DNA of 54,305 nt from Pseudomonadales bacterium (lineage in GTDB: Bacteria; Pseudomonadota; Gammaproteobacteria; Pseudomonadales; Azotimanducaceae), in assembly GCA_028277965.1 (NCBI GenBank), contig JANQFF010000276.1, positions 1 to 54,305 on the forward strand, in the 5' to 3' direction. This document shows positions 42,782 to 52,030 of the stretch, piece after piece. Positions within the stretch are counted from its first letter, which is position 1, and every line of letters starts with the position of its first letter. Under the pieces are notes generated by a model. That model was not told the origin of the DNA, made no database searches, and saw only the letters and a list, made by a program, of their open reading frames with translations. The position numbers and the translations under genes are program-made.

Positions 42782-43886
42782 TGTCCCGCTGCCAGTACTC
42801 GTCTCCTTCCCGGCTGATTTCCGCGCGGGTTTCCTCGTCCCAGACAGCGTTGCCGATATAGCTACCCCTGTATTCATAAGGCTGCTCGTTGGGGTATTTC
42901 TGTCGTCTCGCATCGATGGCGAGCGGGATCATCCGCGTCCGCTTGAGGACATACTCTTCATCGTACGTGACTTCTTTGACCTTGCCGGGAAGTCTGAAAG
43001 CATGGATGTTGGTTGTTGTCGTACCGATGGCTGAAGCCCGGTTGTGATATCCAAGCACCATAGTGACTCGCCGCTCTCTTGATTTGTTGGGAAAGGACCC
43101 GTGCAGGGAGCTGCGATTGACCATCACACAATCGCCCGGTTCGAGCATTGCAGGTACTGCGTCCGGCAGCCGTTTTTTTATAGAGGGAAATTCTCCGTCG
43201 TTTGCGAGCAACCAGTGGCGATGGCTACCAGGAACAACCCAGAGGCAGTTTTCGGGTGTGCAACGACTCCAGGAAACGGACAGATTGAACCCGTGCGTCT
43301 TTCCCGACCCATCCGGCTGTTCAAGCGCATCACCATTCTCGGACCAATGAGTACGTCCGTCCTGGTGCCAGGGAGTGGGCGGACCTTCACCGGCACCTTT
43401 ATGGAAAATGCTCTCATGAAACGGCACGAAATCAGGGCCGTTAACGCTGGCAACAATCTTGAGAATGACGGGATGGGCATACACCCTGAGAGCTGAGTCC
43501 ATCATCATCAGCGGGTGAGAGATGAGCCCGACAACCGCCGGTTCATCGTCCGATACGTCGGACTGACGCTTGAACACCTCATCCAGGGCAAGCGAGTAAT
43601 AACCTGGATACTTTACGGGCTTGCCGTGTCTGTCGGTACGTCCACCTTTCTCCACGGGTGCGTTTTCAAGGAGTGCATCGAATTCAGTTTCAAGCTCGTG
43701 GATTTCGCTGGCATCGACAACGCCCGTGAACACGTAGAATCCAGTGCGCCGGTATGCCTCGAGAATGTCTTCTTCGAGTTTGCCGTCCGCATTAAATCGT
43801 GCGGGACCGCGATTACCGAGCGCCAACGCCCGTCTGCGGCCGTCTTCACAGTAGTCTTCGAAGGTCTGCTGATTCGGATCTGACAT
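42771..43886 (-). CDS. Phytanoyl-CoA dioxygenase (PhyH) family protein, copy A
   Basis: From ATG 43886 this 371-residue Fe(II)/2-oxoglutarate oxygenase has the HxD iron motif in PTPWHQDGRTHWS, the distal His in SSLHGSFPNKS and an Arg in RERRVTM for 2-oxoglutarate. LRVYAHPVILKIVASVNGPDFVPFHESIFHKG belongs to the PhyH core. An upstream extension to 44036 overlaps the divergent copy B gene and is rejected. The substrate is unknown; PhyH members hydroxylate lipids or natural products. Confidence 0.88.
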   Translation of the reverse strand: MSDPNQQTFEDYCEDGRRRALALGNRGPARFNADGKLEEDILEAYRRTGFYVFTGVVDASEIHELETEFDALLENAPVEKGGRTDRHGKPVKYPGYYSLALDEVFKRQSDVSDDEPAVVGLISHPLMMMDSALRVYAHPVILKIVASVNGPDFVPFHESIFHKGAGEGPPTPWHQDGRTHWSENGDALEQPDGSGKTHGFNLSVSWSRCTPENCLWVVPGSHRHWLLANDGEFPSIKKRLPDAVPAMLEPGDCVMVNRSSLHGSFPNKSRERRVTMVLGYHNRASAIGTTTTNIHAFRLPGKVKEVTYDEEYVLKRTRMIPLAIDARRQKYPNEQPYEYRGSYIGNAVWDEETRAEISREGDEYWQRDITL

Positions 43887-43944
43887 ATTCCCCCCGGCCA
43901 GATGTGTGTCTATTCTATGAGGTTCTTGACCTAAAGGTACACGA

Positions 43945-44730
43945 ATGGCTCTCACCCACTTTAACGCTGACCAGCAGGAAGAGATCCTCGAGGCAATTGA
44001 GAAAGACGGCGCCTGTATTCTCGACAATCTCCTCACGGCTGAGTTGTGCGATCAGCTCATGTCTGATTTCACCCCCCATATTGACGCCGCGCCCTGGCAG
44101 AACGTCAATCACGGGACATCCAAAGGCGATTTCTTTGGCGTCAAAACCAAACGTTTTCACGGCGTCCCAGCCATGTCCGCCCTCTGCGAAGACGTGTTGA
44201 CCGTGCCGTTGCTGTTGGACCTTGCGAGTGCATATCTGAAGCGCGGGACCGAATGCCGGGCCCTGCGGGTCAGCACGGTGGAACTCATGGTCCTTGGAGA
44301 AGGCCAGAGCAACCAGGAACTGCACAGAGATGCCGATTCGTGGGCCTACCTGCCCCGCACCATGCGCCACAATCTGCTCTTCAGTGCCAACATTGCTCTT
44401 TGTGACTTCACCCCGACCAACGGGGCAACCGTTGTGGTACCTGGAAGTAATCACTGGATCGATGACCGTCAAGCCCGAGAAGACGAAACCTGCCTCGCGA
44501 CCATGAAAAAGGGCTCGGCGCTTCTGTACAGCGGTGACGTTTTACACGGCGGCGGGCACAACCAGGAAAACGCCATACGTACAGGCATGTATGTGGGTTA
44601 TATCCCCAGCTGGCTCGCAACCCTCGAAAATCATGCTGTCACAAGCGGGACCGAAGCGATCAGCCAGTTCGGCGAGCGAGCCCGGCATCTGCTCGACGTG
44701 GTTGAGGGTGGATTCACTGTAGTGCCTTGA
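43945..44730 (+). CDS. Phytanoyl-CoA dioxygenase (PhyH) family protein, copy B
   Basis: This 261-residue protein has the HxD iron motif in QELHRDADSW (about 129-138), the distal His in DVLHGGGHNQ and the Arg in NAIRTGMYVGY. PNGATVVVPGSNHW-like sequence supports PhyH membership. It is divergent from copy A with a 58-base gap, so the pair probably shares regulation. The two proteins are only distantly similar, so they are not a recent duplication. Confidence 0.88.
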   Translation: MALTHFNADQQEEILEAIEKDGACILDNLLTAELCDQLMSDFTPHIDAAPWQNVNHGTSKGDFFGVKTKRFHGVPAMSALCEDVLTVPLLLDLASAYLKRGTECRALRVSTVELMVLGEGQSNQELHRDADSWAYLPRTMRHNLLFSANIALCDFTPTNGATVVVPGSNHWIDDRQAREDETCLATMKKGSALLYSGDVLHGGGHNQENAIRTGMYVGYIPSWLATLENHAVTSGTEAISQFGERARHLLDVVEGGFTVVP

Positions 44731-44731
44731 G

Positions 44732-44752
44732 AATTGGGATAATTTCCCAATT
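44732..44752 (+). terminator. Possible AT-rich terminator or operator after copy B
   Basis: AATTGGGA / TCCCAATT form a perfect 8-bp stem with a 5-base loop right after the stop codon. No T-run follows directly, so it is a weak terminator or a protein-binding site. Confidence 0.4.
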
Positions 44753-44836
44753 TATATGGAAATAGTGCCAAATATCGAGACAATTTAACCCGAAGACTAT
44801 AGAAAAATACACCTCTCTGACTAACGAGGGCGCTGT

Positions 44837-45112
44837 ATGTCTCTCTCAAGCCTGTTTACCGAGCATCCCGCATCCGTCGGCGAGAATTATGGCCAGCACC
44901 TGCAATCGGCCCTGACGTTTGCGGTGACGATGGCATTGGGTTGTGTGGTCTGTTGCATCCACGCTTTCATGCCATTTCTGTTCAAGAAAACCGGCAGCAG
45001 GATCGTCGAACGCCTCCACGAGACGATGGTAAGGAACCGGGACCGCAGATTACCTGCTTCTAAAGATAGTAGACCCAGCGGAAGTATGCCCGGCTCGCCC
45101 CACCCGTCGTAA
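44837..45112 (+). CDS. DUF6356-type small membrane protein
   Basis: The product is 91 residues. The start MSLSSLFTEHPASVGENYGQHLQSA is characteristic of a short family found in many Proteobacteria, with one membrane helix (about 25-48, FAVTMALGCVVCCIHAFMPFLF) and KKTGSRIVERLHETMVRNR. Function unknown. Its end overlaps the convergent barrel gene by 53 bases, and the last 20 or so residues look less conserved. Confidence 0.8.
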   Translation: MSLSSLFTEHPASVGENYGQHLQSALTFAVTMALGCVVCCIHAFMPFLFKKTGSRIVERLHETMVRNRDRRLPASKDSRPSGSMPGSPHPS

Positions 45113-46712
45113 CGGCTTTCCCAAGCAGCGGCACACCACCATATTCGTCGCCTGCACTTCCGAGTGGTTCGAGCCATCCGACCTGCACACTCTGGTTGTC
45201 ACTTGGTGTGTAGGACAGTCCAATCTGCAGGAGATTGCTCTGGTCGTGCAGGTTCGATATCACAGTTGTGGACTGATTGATGAGCGGGTGCCACTCATAC
45301 GTAAATCCGAGCGCAACGTAGTTTTTCATCAGGTTGAACACCTCACCCCGGGACAGGCGGTCAGTCAATTCGGTCGGCAGGAAGAGCGGATTGTCAGGCA
45401 GGTCCGTGACTCCCCAGCCGTTGTGAAAGTACTCAACAAACGTGTACGCATTGCGATCCCACAACATAAAGCTGATGTCTGCATTGAGCACGCCTGAATA
45501 CACGTATCCACCCTGCTCCGTTTCGCTCGCGATCACATCAGCTCGTACCAGCGCCTGCCCAACCGGAAACCTGACCGCGCCGCCAAAAACGTTTGAGCCG
45601 TAGTGCTCGCCTGCAAGAACCTCGAACTCCACCGGGCCAAGATAACCGTGCCATTTGAGCGCGCTGGAGGCGACGTCCTGGTCTACGTCCGAGAACTCGT
45701 CACGCCGGGCGACATGAAGAAGTTGCAGATCGTGGCCATTCCCAAGGAGACGGTCGATCAGGATCAGATCGTCCCCCGCCTTGTAGTCACGGTCTACGAC
45801 CGTGGGAGAAAAAGGGCTGAAGAGATCCATCGGCTGAAAGACGATCCCACCACCCCAGCTGACAGCCTGGCGTCCCACGGTAAATCCCCAGCTGCCAACC
45901 TGCCACTCGAGCGCAAGCCGGTCGAGCCGGTGAAAGCTCGCATGACGGCTGCCGTCTTCGATATCCCATGTCCAGCGCCAACGACGGAAGGTGTCATCGC
46001 TGACTGTCTGGTCAAGTGCTGCGTCAGGCCCGAGATTCAGCTCGAGCCGGTCACCATTGACCAGGACCGTTGAGTGATGCGCAATGAGCTGCACGGGGCC
46101 GATAGGCTGCATCAGCATCATGCGTACATCCACTGAACTGTCGGTTACCGGGGTACCCTGCAGGGACCGTTGCAAATCGTGATCGGGCAACATGCTGACG
46201 GTCGCAAATCCTTTGATCCGTACATCGAAGTCAGTCCCCTCCAGCCAGTCCCAGGATGTGCTGCGCTCCTCCTGTCCCGCATTCGGGGTGCGGATACGGT
46301 TGAGCTGATAGCCGGGAGGGGCTTCTTCCACAAGTTCGGGGACTGAGTCCTCTGCTATTGGTGGTTGTTCCGTTTCGATGCAATCGCGGCTAAAGCCGCT
46401 CCTACAATCCGCCCCTACGTTTCCCGAGATAATCCAGCTGTCTTCAAATCCCCTGTCGCGGTATCTGTCCCGGACGGATGCAGCTTCTTCCCGTGAGAGG
46501 TACGGACCGCTAACAACCCTTAAAACACCCGTATCCCCTGACCTCAGCTCGAAATAGCCACCTGTCACCTCGGTCGCGTGCTCCAGCCGCTCGCGCGCAT
46601 TCGCCTCCACCGAAAAACTGCCGACCGATACCCAGAATTGCGATTCTTCAGCGTGCGCCAGAACGTTAAGCGTAACGCAGACTATGACAAGCCAACGCAC
46701 CTCAGGCCGCAA
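45060..46712 (-). CDS. Outer-membrane barrel-like protein with N-terminal SPOR domain
   Basis: The product is 550 residues. A signal peptide (about 1-21) leads to a SPOR-like peptidoglycan-binding domain (FWVSVGSFSVEANARERLE... to about 95), then a linker carrying a REP-encoded insert (DCRSGFSRDC, about 101-110). The rest (about 155-550) has alternating beta strands ending in an aromatic (AYFRWVYYL), typical of an outer-membrane barrel. It overlaps the ATPase gene by 11 bases and is the last gene of an export operon. It is probably the outer-membrane channel or docking partner of the ABC system. Confidence 0.82.
   Translation of the reverse strand: MRPEVRWLVIVCVTLNVLAHAEESQFWVSVGSFSVEANARERLEHATEVTGGYFELRSGDTGVLRVVSGPYLSREEAASVRDRYRDRGFEDSWIISGNVGADCRSGFSRDCIETEQPPIAEDSVPELVEEAPPGYQLNRIRTPNAGQEERSTSWDWLEGTDFDVRIKGFATVSMLPDHDLQRSLQGTPVTDSSVDVRMMLMQPIGPVQLIAHHSTVLVNGDRLELNLGPDAALDQTVSDDTFRRWRWTWDIEDGSRHASFHRLDRLALEWQVGSWGFTVGRQAVSWGGGIVFQPMDLFSPFSPTVVDRDYKAGDDLILIDRLLGNGHDLQLLHVARRDEFSDVDQDVASSALKWHGYLGPVEFEVLAGEHYGSNVFGGAVRFPVGQALVRADVIASETEQGGYVYSGVLNADISFMLWDRNAYTFVEYFHNGWGVTDLPDNPLFLPTELTDRLSRGEVFNLMKNYVALGFTYEWHPLINQSTTVISNLHDQSNLLQIGLSYTPSDNQSVQVGWLEPLGSAGDEYGGVPLLGKAVTTGGASRAYFRWVYYL
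46382..46406. repeat. REP palindrome inside a coding sequence
   Basis: The core AATCGCGGCTAAAGCCGCT followed by CCTACA is the same element as at 11272, here lying in frame in the linker of the SPOR/barrel protein. Confidence 0.9.
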
Positions 46713-47394
46713 GCGCGTCCCGTTCGATCGCCCCGTCTCTCAGGTGCACCTGCCGCTTCGTATAGCTCATCACGATCGGATCATGCGTGGCGGTGACAAT
46801 TGTCATGTTCTCCTGTTCGTTGAGGCGTCTGAGAAGCCCGAGCAGATCTTCCGTGGTGCCTGAATCGAGATTTGCGGTTGGCTCGTCCGCAAGCAACAGG
46901 ACCGGATTGCTCACAATCGATCGGGCAATAGCCACCCGCTGCTGCTGCCCCCCCGAAAGTTCGCCGGGCTGACGATGCGACATATCCGCCAGGCCCAGGG
47001 ACTCTAGAGCAGCTTCAGCCCTCTCACGACGTTCCGCCTGTGGCACACCCTGAAGCTGGAGGATAAATTCCACGTTCTCCTGGGCTGAAAGGACCGGGAT
47101 CAGGTTATACGCCTGAAAGACAAAACCCATTTTCCTGAGCCGGAGTTCCGTAAGCTCACTTTCTGAAAGACCCGATAGGGCAACCCCATCGACAGTCACC
47201 TCTCCGGAGTCAGGCCGATCGAGCCCGCCAATGACGTTCAGCAACGTCGACTTCCCTGAACCCGAAGGACCGGACAGGCTCACAAAATCACCGGCATTGA
47301 CTTCGAAGTCCACTCCCCTGAGGGCATACACCGGAACCGAGTCCTTCTGGTATGTCTTTTCGACTTTTTCGCACTTAACAACTGTGTTACTCAT
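46702..47394 (-). CDS. ABC transporter ATPase (LolD/MacB type)
   Basis: The product is 230 residues from ATG 47394; the frame to 47538 overlaps the permease and its extra residues are not ABC-like. Walker A is GPSGSGKST, the Q-loop FVFQAYNLIPVLS, signature LSGGQQQR and Walker B LLLADEPTAN, with H-loop TATHD. This is the class that powers FtsX-type permeases, as in LolCDE lipoprotein release or MacB. It serves the three upstream permeases. Confidence 0.95.
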   Translation of the reverse strand: MSNTVVKCEKVEKTYQKDSVPVYALRGVDFEVNAGDFVSLSGPSGSGKSTLLNVIGGLDRPDSGEVTVDGVALSGLSESELTELRLRKMGFVFQAYNLIPVLSAQENVEFILQLQGVPQAERRERAEAALESLGLADMSHRQPGELSGGQQQRVAIARSIVSNPVLLLADEPTANLDSGTTEDLLGLLRRLNEQENMTIVTATHDPIVMSYTKRQVHLRDGAIERDALAA

Positions 47395-47423
47395 AGATAC
47401 TCCAACAACTTCGTCAGCGCCCC

Positions 47424-48635
47424 TCAGCGGCGCATGGCTTCCAACGGCTGAACCTTCACAGCCCGCCAGGCGGGATACAGGCTCGCAAGGATGCCCAACA
47501 ACAAACTCAACCACGCAACCAGAATGAAATCGTCCCACCGCAACACTGGTACCAGCACTGACGCGATCCCCGCCATTTCCATACCCTCGGCAAACGCACC
47601 GAGGTTGATCCCGTCTTCAATCGTCAGAAAGACCAGGTATCCGCCGATCAGCCCGATGACAACACCAACAGCCATGATGATGGTGGATTCCACAACGACC
47701 TGGATCAGCACCATGCGTTTGGGCATACCTAACGCCCGGACCATGCCGAGTTCTTTCACCCTTTCCATCACACTCGTGATCAACGTGTTGATGAGCCCAA
47801 ACGTCAGGGCACTCATCATGAGTGCAAACCATATATAGATGACGCTGTCCGCAAAGATGAACATCGCAGCCGCCATCGGTTCGAGCTCAAGCCAGTCCAT
47901 CACGGCAAGCTCCGAGAAAAACCCAACAAGCAGTTGCTTGAATGTGAGCCGCTTGGGTTCGTCGACCAGACGAATGGAAACCTCCGTGACGTCTTCGCTG
48001 TCGAGCAGACCCTGCAGGCTCGATAGTCCTGTGAAGACGTACATCTTCTCCAGAGCCGTACCTTCAGCGTCATAGGTCCCGACAATCCGGTAACCTTTCT
48101 CGCGGTTCCTGCCGTCGATACCTTGAGTGATCACAACGATCCGGCGTCCAACTTCGGTTTCGAGCTGAATCGCAAGCTCACGCCCAATGAGAATGCGCCC
48201 GTCGTCAGTGCTTTCCAGCCCGTCCCCCTCGATCGGGACATCTCCAATGAACGATATGGCTTCTGCAGATGGGTCGACACCGACTATCTGAACACCCCGC
48301 GTCTCTCGCTCACTCATGATGACCGCCGGGATCCTTATCCGAGCTGCCCAGCCCAACATGTCCTCTGCGGGAACCGGGGGTTCGAAGTCCTCATCCAGGG
48401 CAAAACCTTTCTGGATGTTGGGATCGTCCCGGTACCCCGGCGCGTGGATCTTGATGTGCCCGGTCATGTTCTCGACAGCTGTGTCCATCATGCCGTACTG
48501 CATGCCACGGATGAGTGTGTTCATGCTCGAGACACCCGTGACGGCAACCGCAATGGCCGCAAACAGCATCAGGTTACGGCGCCTGTGACGCAGGATGTTG
48601 CGAATACTGAGTTGCCAGACAAGTTTGAACGACAC
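47424..48635 (-). CDS. FtsX/LolC-type ABC permease 1
   Basis: This 403-residue protein has a short cytoplasmic start (WQLSIRNILRHRRRNLML), one membrane helix, a periplasmic domain (about 45-265), and three helices at the end with the FtsX motif ERVKELGMVRALGMPKR. It ends AVKVQPLEAMRR, the usual permease finish. It sits 29 bases before the ATPase gene. Confidence 0.93.
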   Translation of the reverse strand: MSFKLVWQLSIRNILRHRRRNLMLFAAIAVAVTGVSSMNTLIRGMQYGMMDTAVENMTGHIKIHAPGYRDDPNIQKGFALDEDFEPPVPAEDMLGWAARIRIPAVIMSERETRGVQIVGVDPSAEAISFIGDVPIEGDGLESTDDGRILIGRELAIQLETEVGRRIVVITQGIDGRNREKGYRIVGTYDAEGTALEKMYVFTGLSSLQGLLDSEDVTEVSIRLVDEPKRLTFKQLLVGFFSELAVMDWLELEPMAAAMFIFADSVIYIWFALMMSALTFGLINTLITSVMERVKELGMVRALGMPKRMVLIQVVVESTIIMAVGVVIGLIGGYLVFLTIEDGINLGAFAEGMEMAGIASVLVPVLRWDDFILVAWLSLLLGILASLYPAWRAVKVQPLEAMRR

Positions 48636-48648
48636 CTGGATCTCCTGC

Positions 48649-49932
48649 TCAGGTTTCCTGCCGGAGCGCTTCGACCGGCTTCATGCGGGAGAGCCTTCGT
48701 CCCGGGATATAGGCTGCCAGCTGCACACCCAGGATCATGATGGCTGACGAGAGATACAGCGCATCCCACTGAAAAGCCGGATAGAGCCGGTCACCCATGT
48801 TGAATCGCGCATAGAAATCCAAAGCATCTTCCGGAACCGGTATCGGAACGCCCGTGTCGCCAATGATCGTCAGTGCGGACCACGCGAGCACAAAACCCAG
48901 CACAACACCCAGACCTGCAAGGTACAGCCCTTCGAGTTGCAACTGGAGCCTGATCAACCCTGCACGCATCCCTATCGCTGTGAGAACGCCAAACTCCGCC
49001 GTGCGCTCATAAACCACCATCATGAACGTATTCACGACCGAAAACCCGATGATGATGGTCATGACCATAAACATGACTTCTGAACTTACCGCTTTCATCT
49101 CTTTCATCTGCTGGGCTTCGGGCATGAGATCCTGCCAGGGCAGCACGGCGTTTTGAGACGTGTACTGTGCTGCTATCTCTTCACCCACGCTGGCGGTATC
49201 GAGCATGACGACAACCGCATGGGCTTCACCGGGTTCCATCACCCAGGCTTCCCGGAAGTCTTCGTAGTTGACCTGCACGAGGCCTCGATTGAACTCCGGC
49301 TGGGTGGAATCGAATATGCCGACGACGTTGGTTGCGAGTGCGGCTATCCCACCCTCTTTGGCGGTTCCGAGAATAACCATCTCGTCACCCAGTTGCAGAT
49401 GCAGATTACGGGCAAGCGTGAGACCAATGAGTGCCTGTCCCGAGCCTGTCGGGTAATTCCCCTCAACGATCATGGGTTTGAGACCGGACCACTCACCTTC
49501 CGTCTCAAAATCGACACCAATGATCTGAGCCCCGAAACTCCTCTCTTCCGAAGACACCAGCGCAAATCCCTGTCCCCGCAGACTTGCATGACGCACCTCC
49601 GGCTTGCTTTTCATCGCGTCGAGGTCTGCCGCGGCGGCAAACGAATTGTCGACGCGCGGATCGTCCTGGTAAGCCGGATGCTGGATCTGCAGGTGACCGG
49701 TCATCATCTTGGCGCCATTGTCGATCATGACGTCGAACGAACCCTCCTGCATAGCCCGTGCGAAGATCAGGAACCAGACGGCAAACGCAACCCCTCCGAT
49801 CGTCAGCCAGGTGCGTCGCCGGTTGCGCCAGAGGTTACGCCAGGCAAGCCCCATCAACGTAATAGCAAAACTGTCGACAGTCGCTTTCGTGTCGGGACGC
49901 GTATCGTGAGAGGTGAGAGCTCTACTCGTCAT
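48649..49932 (-). CDS. FtsX/LolC-type ABC permease 2
   Basis: The 427-residue protein shares the plan of its neighbours: LAWRNLWRNRRRTWLTIGG before helix one, a periplasmic domain, the FtsX motif ERTAEFGVLTAIGMRAG and the end MKPVEALRQE. It lies 13 bases upstream of permease 1. It is clearly closer to permease 3 than to permease 1 (both share WRNLWRN.RRTWLT), suggesting a tandem duplication. Confidence 0.93.
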   Translation of the reverse strand: MTSRALTSHDTRPDTKATVDSFAITLMGLAWRNLWRNRRRTWLTIGGVAFAVWFLIFARAMQEGSFDVMIDNGAKMMTGHLQIQHPAYQDDPRVDNSFAAAADLDAMKSKPEVRHASLRGQGFALVSSEERSFGAQIIGVDFETEGEWSGLKPMIVEGNYPTGSGQALIGLTLARNLHLQLGDEMVILGTAKEGGIAALATNVVGIFDSTQPEFNRGLVQVNYEDFREAWVMEPGEAHAVVVMLDTASVGEEIAAQYTSQNAVLPWQDLMPEAQQMKEMKAVSSEVMFMVMTIIIGFSVVNTFMMVVYERTAEFGVLTAIGMRAGLIRLQLQLEGLYLAGLGVVLGFVLAWSALTIIGDTGVPIPVPEDALDFYARFNMGDRLYPAFQWDALYLSSAIMILGVQLAAYIPGRRLSRMKPVEALRQET

Positions 49933-49953
49933 ATCTTTTCACCCTATTCACCT

Positions 49954-51219
49954 CTATTCACCTCGGAGGGCCTCTACGGGGGCGATACTCCTGATCCTGA
50001 GCGTCGCGATCAGCCCGGCCAGTTGCGTTCCGATCAGAAGTACCACCGGCGCTGTCAGGATACTCGCAGCATCCACCGCGGGATATATCCTGTCAGATAT
50101 ATAGAACGTCCCCGCAATTTCCTCAAACCCTGCCACGGGTACCCCTTCTACCATCAGATAACCCACAAACACCGAGGCAAGACCCCATCCGACAGCCACA
50201 CCCACAACCCACATGAATAACGCCTCGGTCAGCACCTGGCGCATGATGAGAGGCGCTCGCATGCCTACTGCCAGCAACATACCGAATTCTCGTGTCCGTT
50301 CGAAAACAATCATGAGGAAAGTATTGATGACACTGAAGCTCACCAGTATCAGGATTGCCCCGTACATCAGGTACCCGCCTATACGGTCAATTTCTATGGC
50401 CTGTACAACTTCCGGCATGTATTCGTCCCAGGTGCGGACAAGGTAGGTCTGCCCGAGCGCTCCCTGGATACGTTCCCGTTCCTCGTAGACCTCCCGGTGA
50501 TCGGGAATTCGGATCGAAACGACATGCAGTTCGTCGCCAAGCTCGAAAACATTCTGTACTGCGGTCAACCGGGTGAACAGGAGGGTCCTGTCGAGCTCAG
50601 CCTGACCCGATTCGTATATACCGACCACAGTCTGCGCCATCGCGGCTATCCCGCCTTGCTTGCCACTACCCAGCATCACAAGCTCGTCACCAACCGCTAC
50701 CCCGACATTGCGGGCCATTGTGCGCCCAATGACAATTTCATCGTCACTTTGTGGAAGCCGGCCTTCCTGGATGCCATTGAAGAAGGTGAACATCTCAACT
50801 TCCCGGTCAAAATCGACACCCCATACGAAACCACCAAATGAGCGCTCCTCTGCACTGACGAGGGCAAAGGCGCCTGCACGCGGTGCAGCCTCTAATCCCT
50901 GCAGATCATCAACGGCATGCATGAGTTCAGCGGCTTTGGTGAGTGTCTGCTCGAGCTTGGTATCGTCCGGGTAACGGAAGTGGCTGACCTGGATGTGTCC
51001 TTCGATGAGGCCGGTGGCGCTCTCGATCATCATCCCGTACGCCCCACGCTGCATCGTCATCGCAAAAGTCACGAGCAGGGTCGCAAATGCGATGCCCCCT
51101 GCGGTCAGCCAGGTACGGCGTTTGTTGCGCCAGAGGTTTCGCCATGCGATACGGGTGACGAGCCCGGTTGCCTGTATGGGCCGGGATTCGACCGCCGGTG
51201 ACAGAGCGGCTTCACTCAT
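49954..51219 (-). CDS. FtsX/LolC-type ABC permease 3
   Basis: The 421-residue protein has RIAWRNLWRNKRRTWLTAGG at the N-terminus, a periplasmic domain with ALVSAEERSFGGFVWGVDF (permease 2 has ALVSSEERSFGAQIIGVDF at the same place), the FtsX motif ERTREFGMLLAVGMRAP and the end IAPVEALRGE. It lies 21 bases before permease 2 and 16 after the LolA-like gene. Confidence 0.93.
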   Translation of the reverse strand: MSEAALSPAVESRPIQATGLVTRIAWRNLWRNKRRTWLTAGGIAFATLLVTFAMTMQRGAYGMMIESATGLIEGHIQVSHFRYPDDTKLEQTLTKAAELMHAVDDLQGLEAAPRAGAFALVSAEERSFGGFVWGVDFDREVEMFTFFNGIQEGRLPQSDDEIVIGRTMARNVGVAVGDELVMLGSGKQGGIAAMAQTVVGIYESGQAELDRTLLFTRLTAVQNVFELGDELHVVSIRIPDHREVYEERERIQGALGQTYLVRTWDEYMPEVVQAIEIDRIGGYLMYGAILILVSFSVINTFLMIVFERTREFGMLLAVGMRAPLIMRQVLTEALFMWVVGVAVGWGLASVFVGYLMVEGVPVAGFEEIAGTFYISDRIYPAVDAASILTAPVVLLIGTQLAGLIATLRIRSIAPVEALRGE

Positions 51220-51235
51220 CTTTATTCACTCATCT

Positions 51236-51982
51236 CTAGCGCGCCGACTTCAACGCAAACACCGTGAACATGCGGTCTTCGAGCTCAACATCGAAGTCGA
51301 TTTCCTGATAGACAAGCTCGGTGTACTGATCCGGCTCTTCCAGTTCGAGCATACGCATGCGGGTTGCCATCATGCGTCCCCCAAGCTCACCAATCTCGAG
51401 GCTTTTCATCTGTTTGACCGGGACCATTTCCTGATCGTAGTAAGTGAGCGCAATCAGAACGTAGTCATCGCGGATGACCATTTCCTCTTTGCCCCACACA
51501 ACCGGCGCATCTTCATACGGAATGGCTTCAATCGTATAAATCTCGTGACCATCCTCAGCTTCCGTGTTTGTGAGCGTCAGCTCATAGTGACGCAACCACT
51601 TGTCGCTTCTGGAAAGGTCGTTGTAAGAAAAATCGGAGCCCGCCCAACTCTGGCTCATCATCGAGTTCGGCAACCGGATGTTGCGGTTGATCTTCGGGTT
51701 GAAGGTCCACATCTTCTCACCCTGCTTCAGGAGTGCATTACCCGCATCCCTTGCAGGGGCTGTAAATCGGATGAGCGCATCTTCCCGGCCACGTGTCCAC
51801 CCGATCAGGCTGGACGTCCGCTCCCAGGTGGGGCGTTTCACCACCATGGTCATCTCGGCGTACGAAGACAGGCCTCGTGTCTGGTCTATCGACCTGGTCA
51901 CGAGGTCCACAACATCAATCTCAGCGCGCAACCCCGTTGCCGCAAAAACAAGGCTCAGCAGAACAATCAGTCGGTATTTCAT
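51236..51982 (-). CDS. LolA-like outer-membrane lipoprotein-sorting family protein
   Basis: This 248-residue periplasmic protein has a signal peptide (about 1-20, ending LRAE). The mature part has the LolA/LppX-like half-barrel pattern (SYAEMTMVVKRPTWERTSSLIGWTRG..., GEKMWTFNPKINRNIRLPNSMMSQSW) seen in the sorting-protein family found with RND or ABC exporters. Such folds shield hydrophobic chains. It is the first gene of the six-gene operon, 54 bases from the divergent TetR gene. Confidence 0.88.
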   Translation of the reverse strand: MKYRLIVLLSLVFAATGLRAEIDVVDLVTRSIDQTRGLSSYAEMTMVVKRPTWERTSSLIGWTRGREDALIRFTAPARDAGNALLKQGEKMWTFNPKINRNIRLPNSMMSQSWAGSDFSYNDLSRSDKWLRHYELTLTNTEAEDGHEIYTIEAIPYEDAPVVWGKEEMVIRDDYVLIALTYYDQEMVPVKQMKSLEIGELGGRMMATRMRMLELEEPDQYTELVYQEIDFDVELEDRMFTVFALKSAR

Positions 51983-52030
51983 CTTGACGACATGCCTGTA
52001 TTTCCGTAAAACTTATACTCGCTCAAATTA

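Noticed and set aside
49153-50220. Long plus-strand open frame (355 codons) over permeases 2 and 3
   Set aside because: It lies antisense to two clear FtsX-type permeases and its translation shows no domain; high-GC coding DNA often leaves such antisense frames open.
50993-52009. Long plus-strand open frame (338 codons) over permease 3 and the LolA-like gene
   Set aside because: Antisense shadow of two well-supported genes, with no recognisable protein features.
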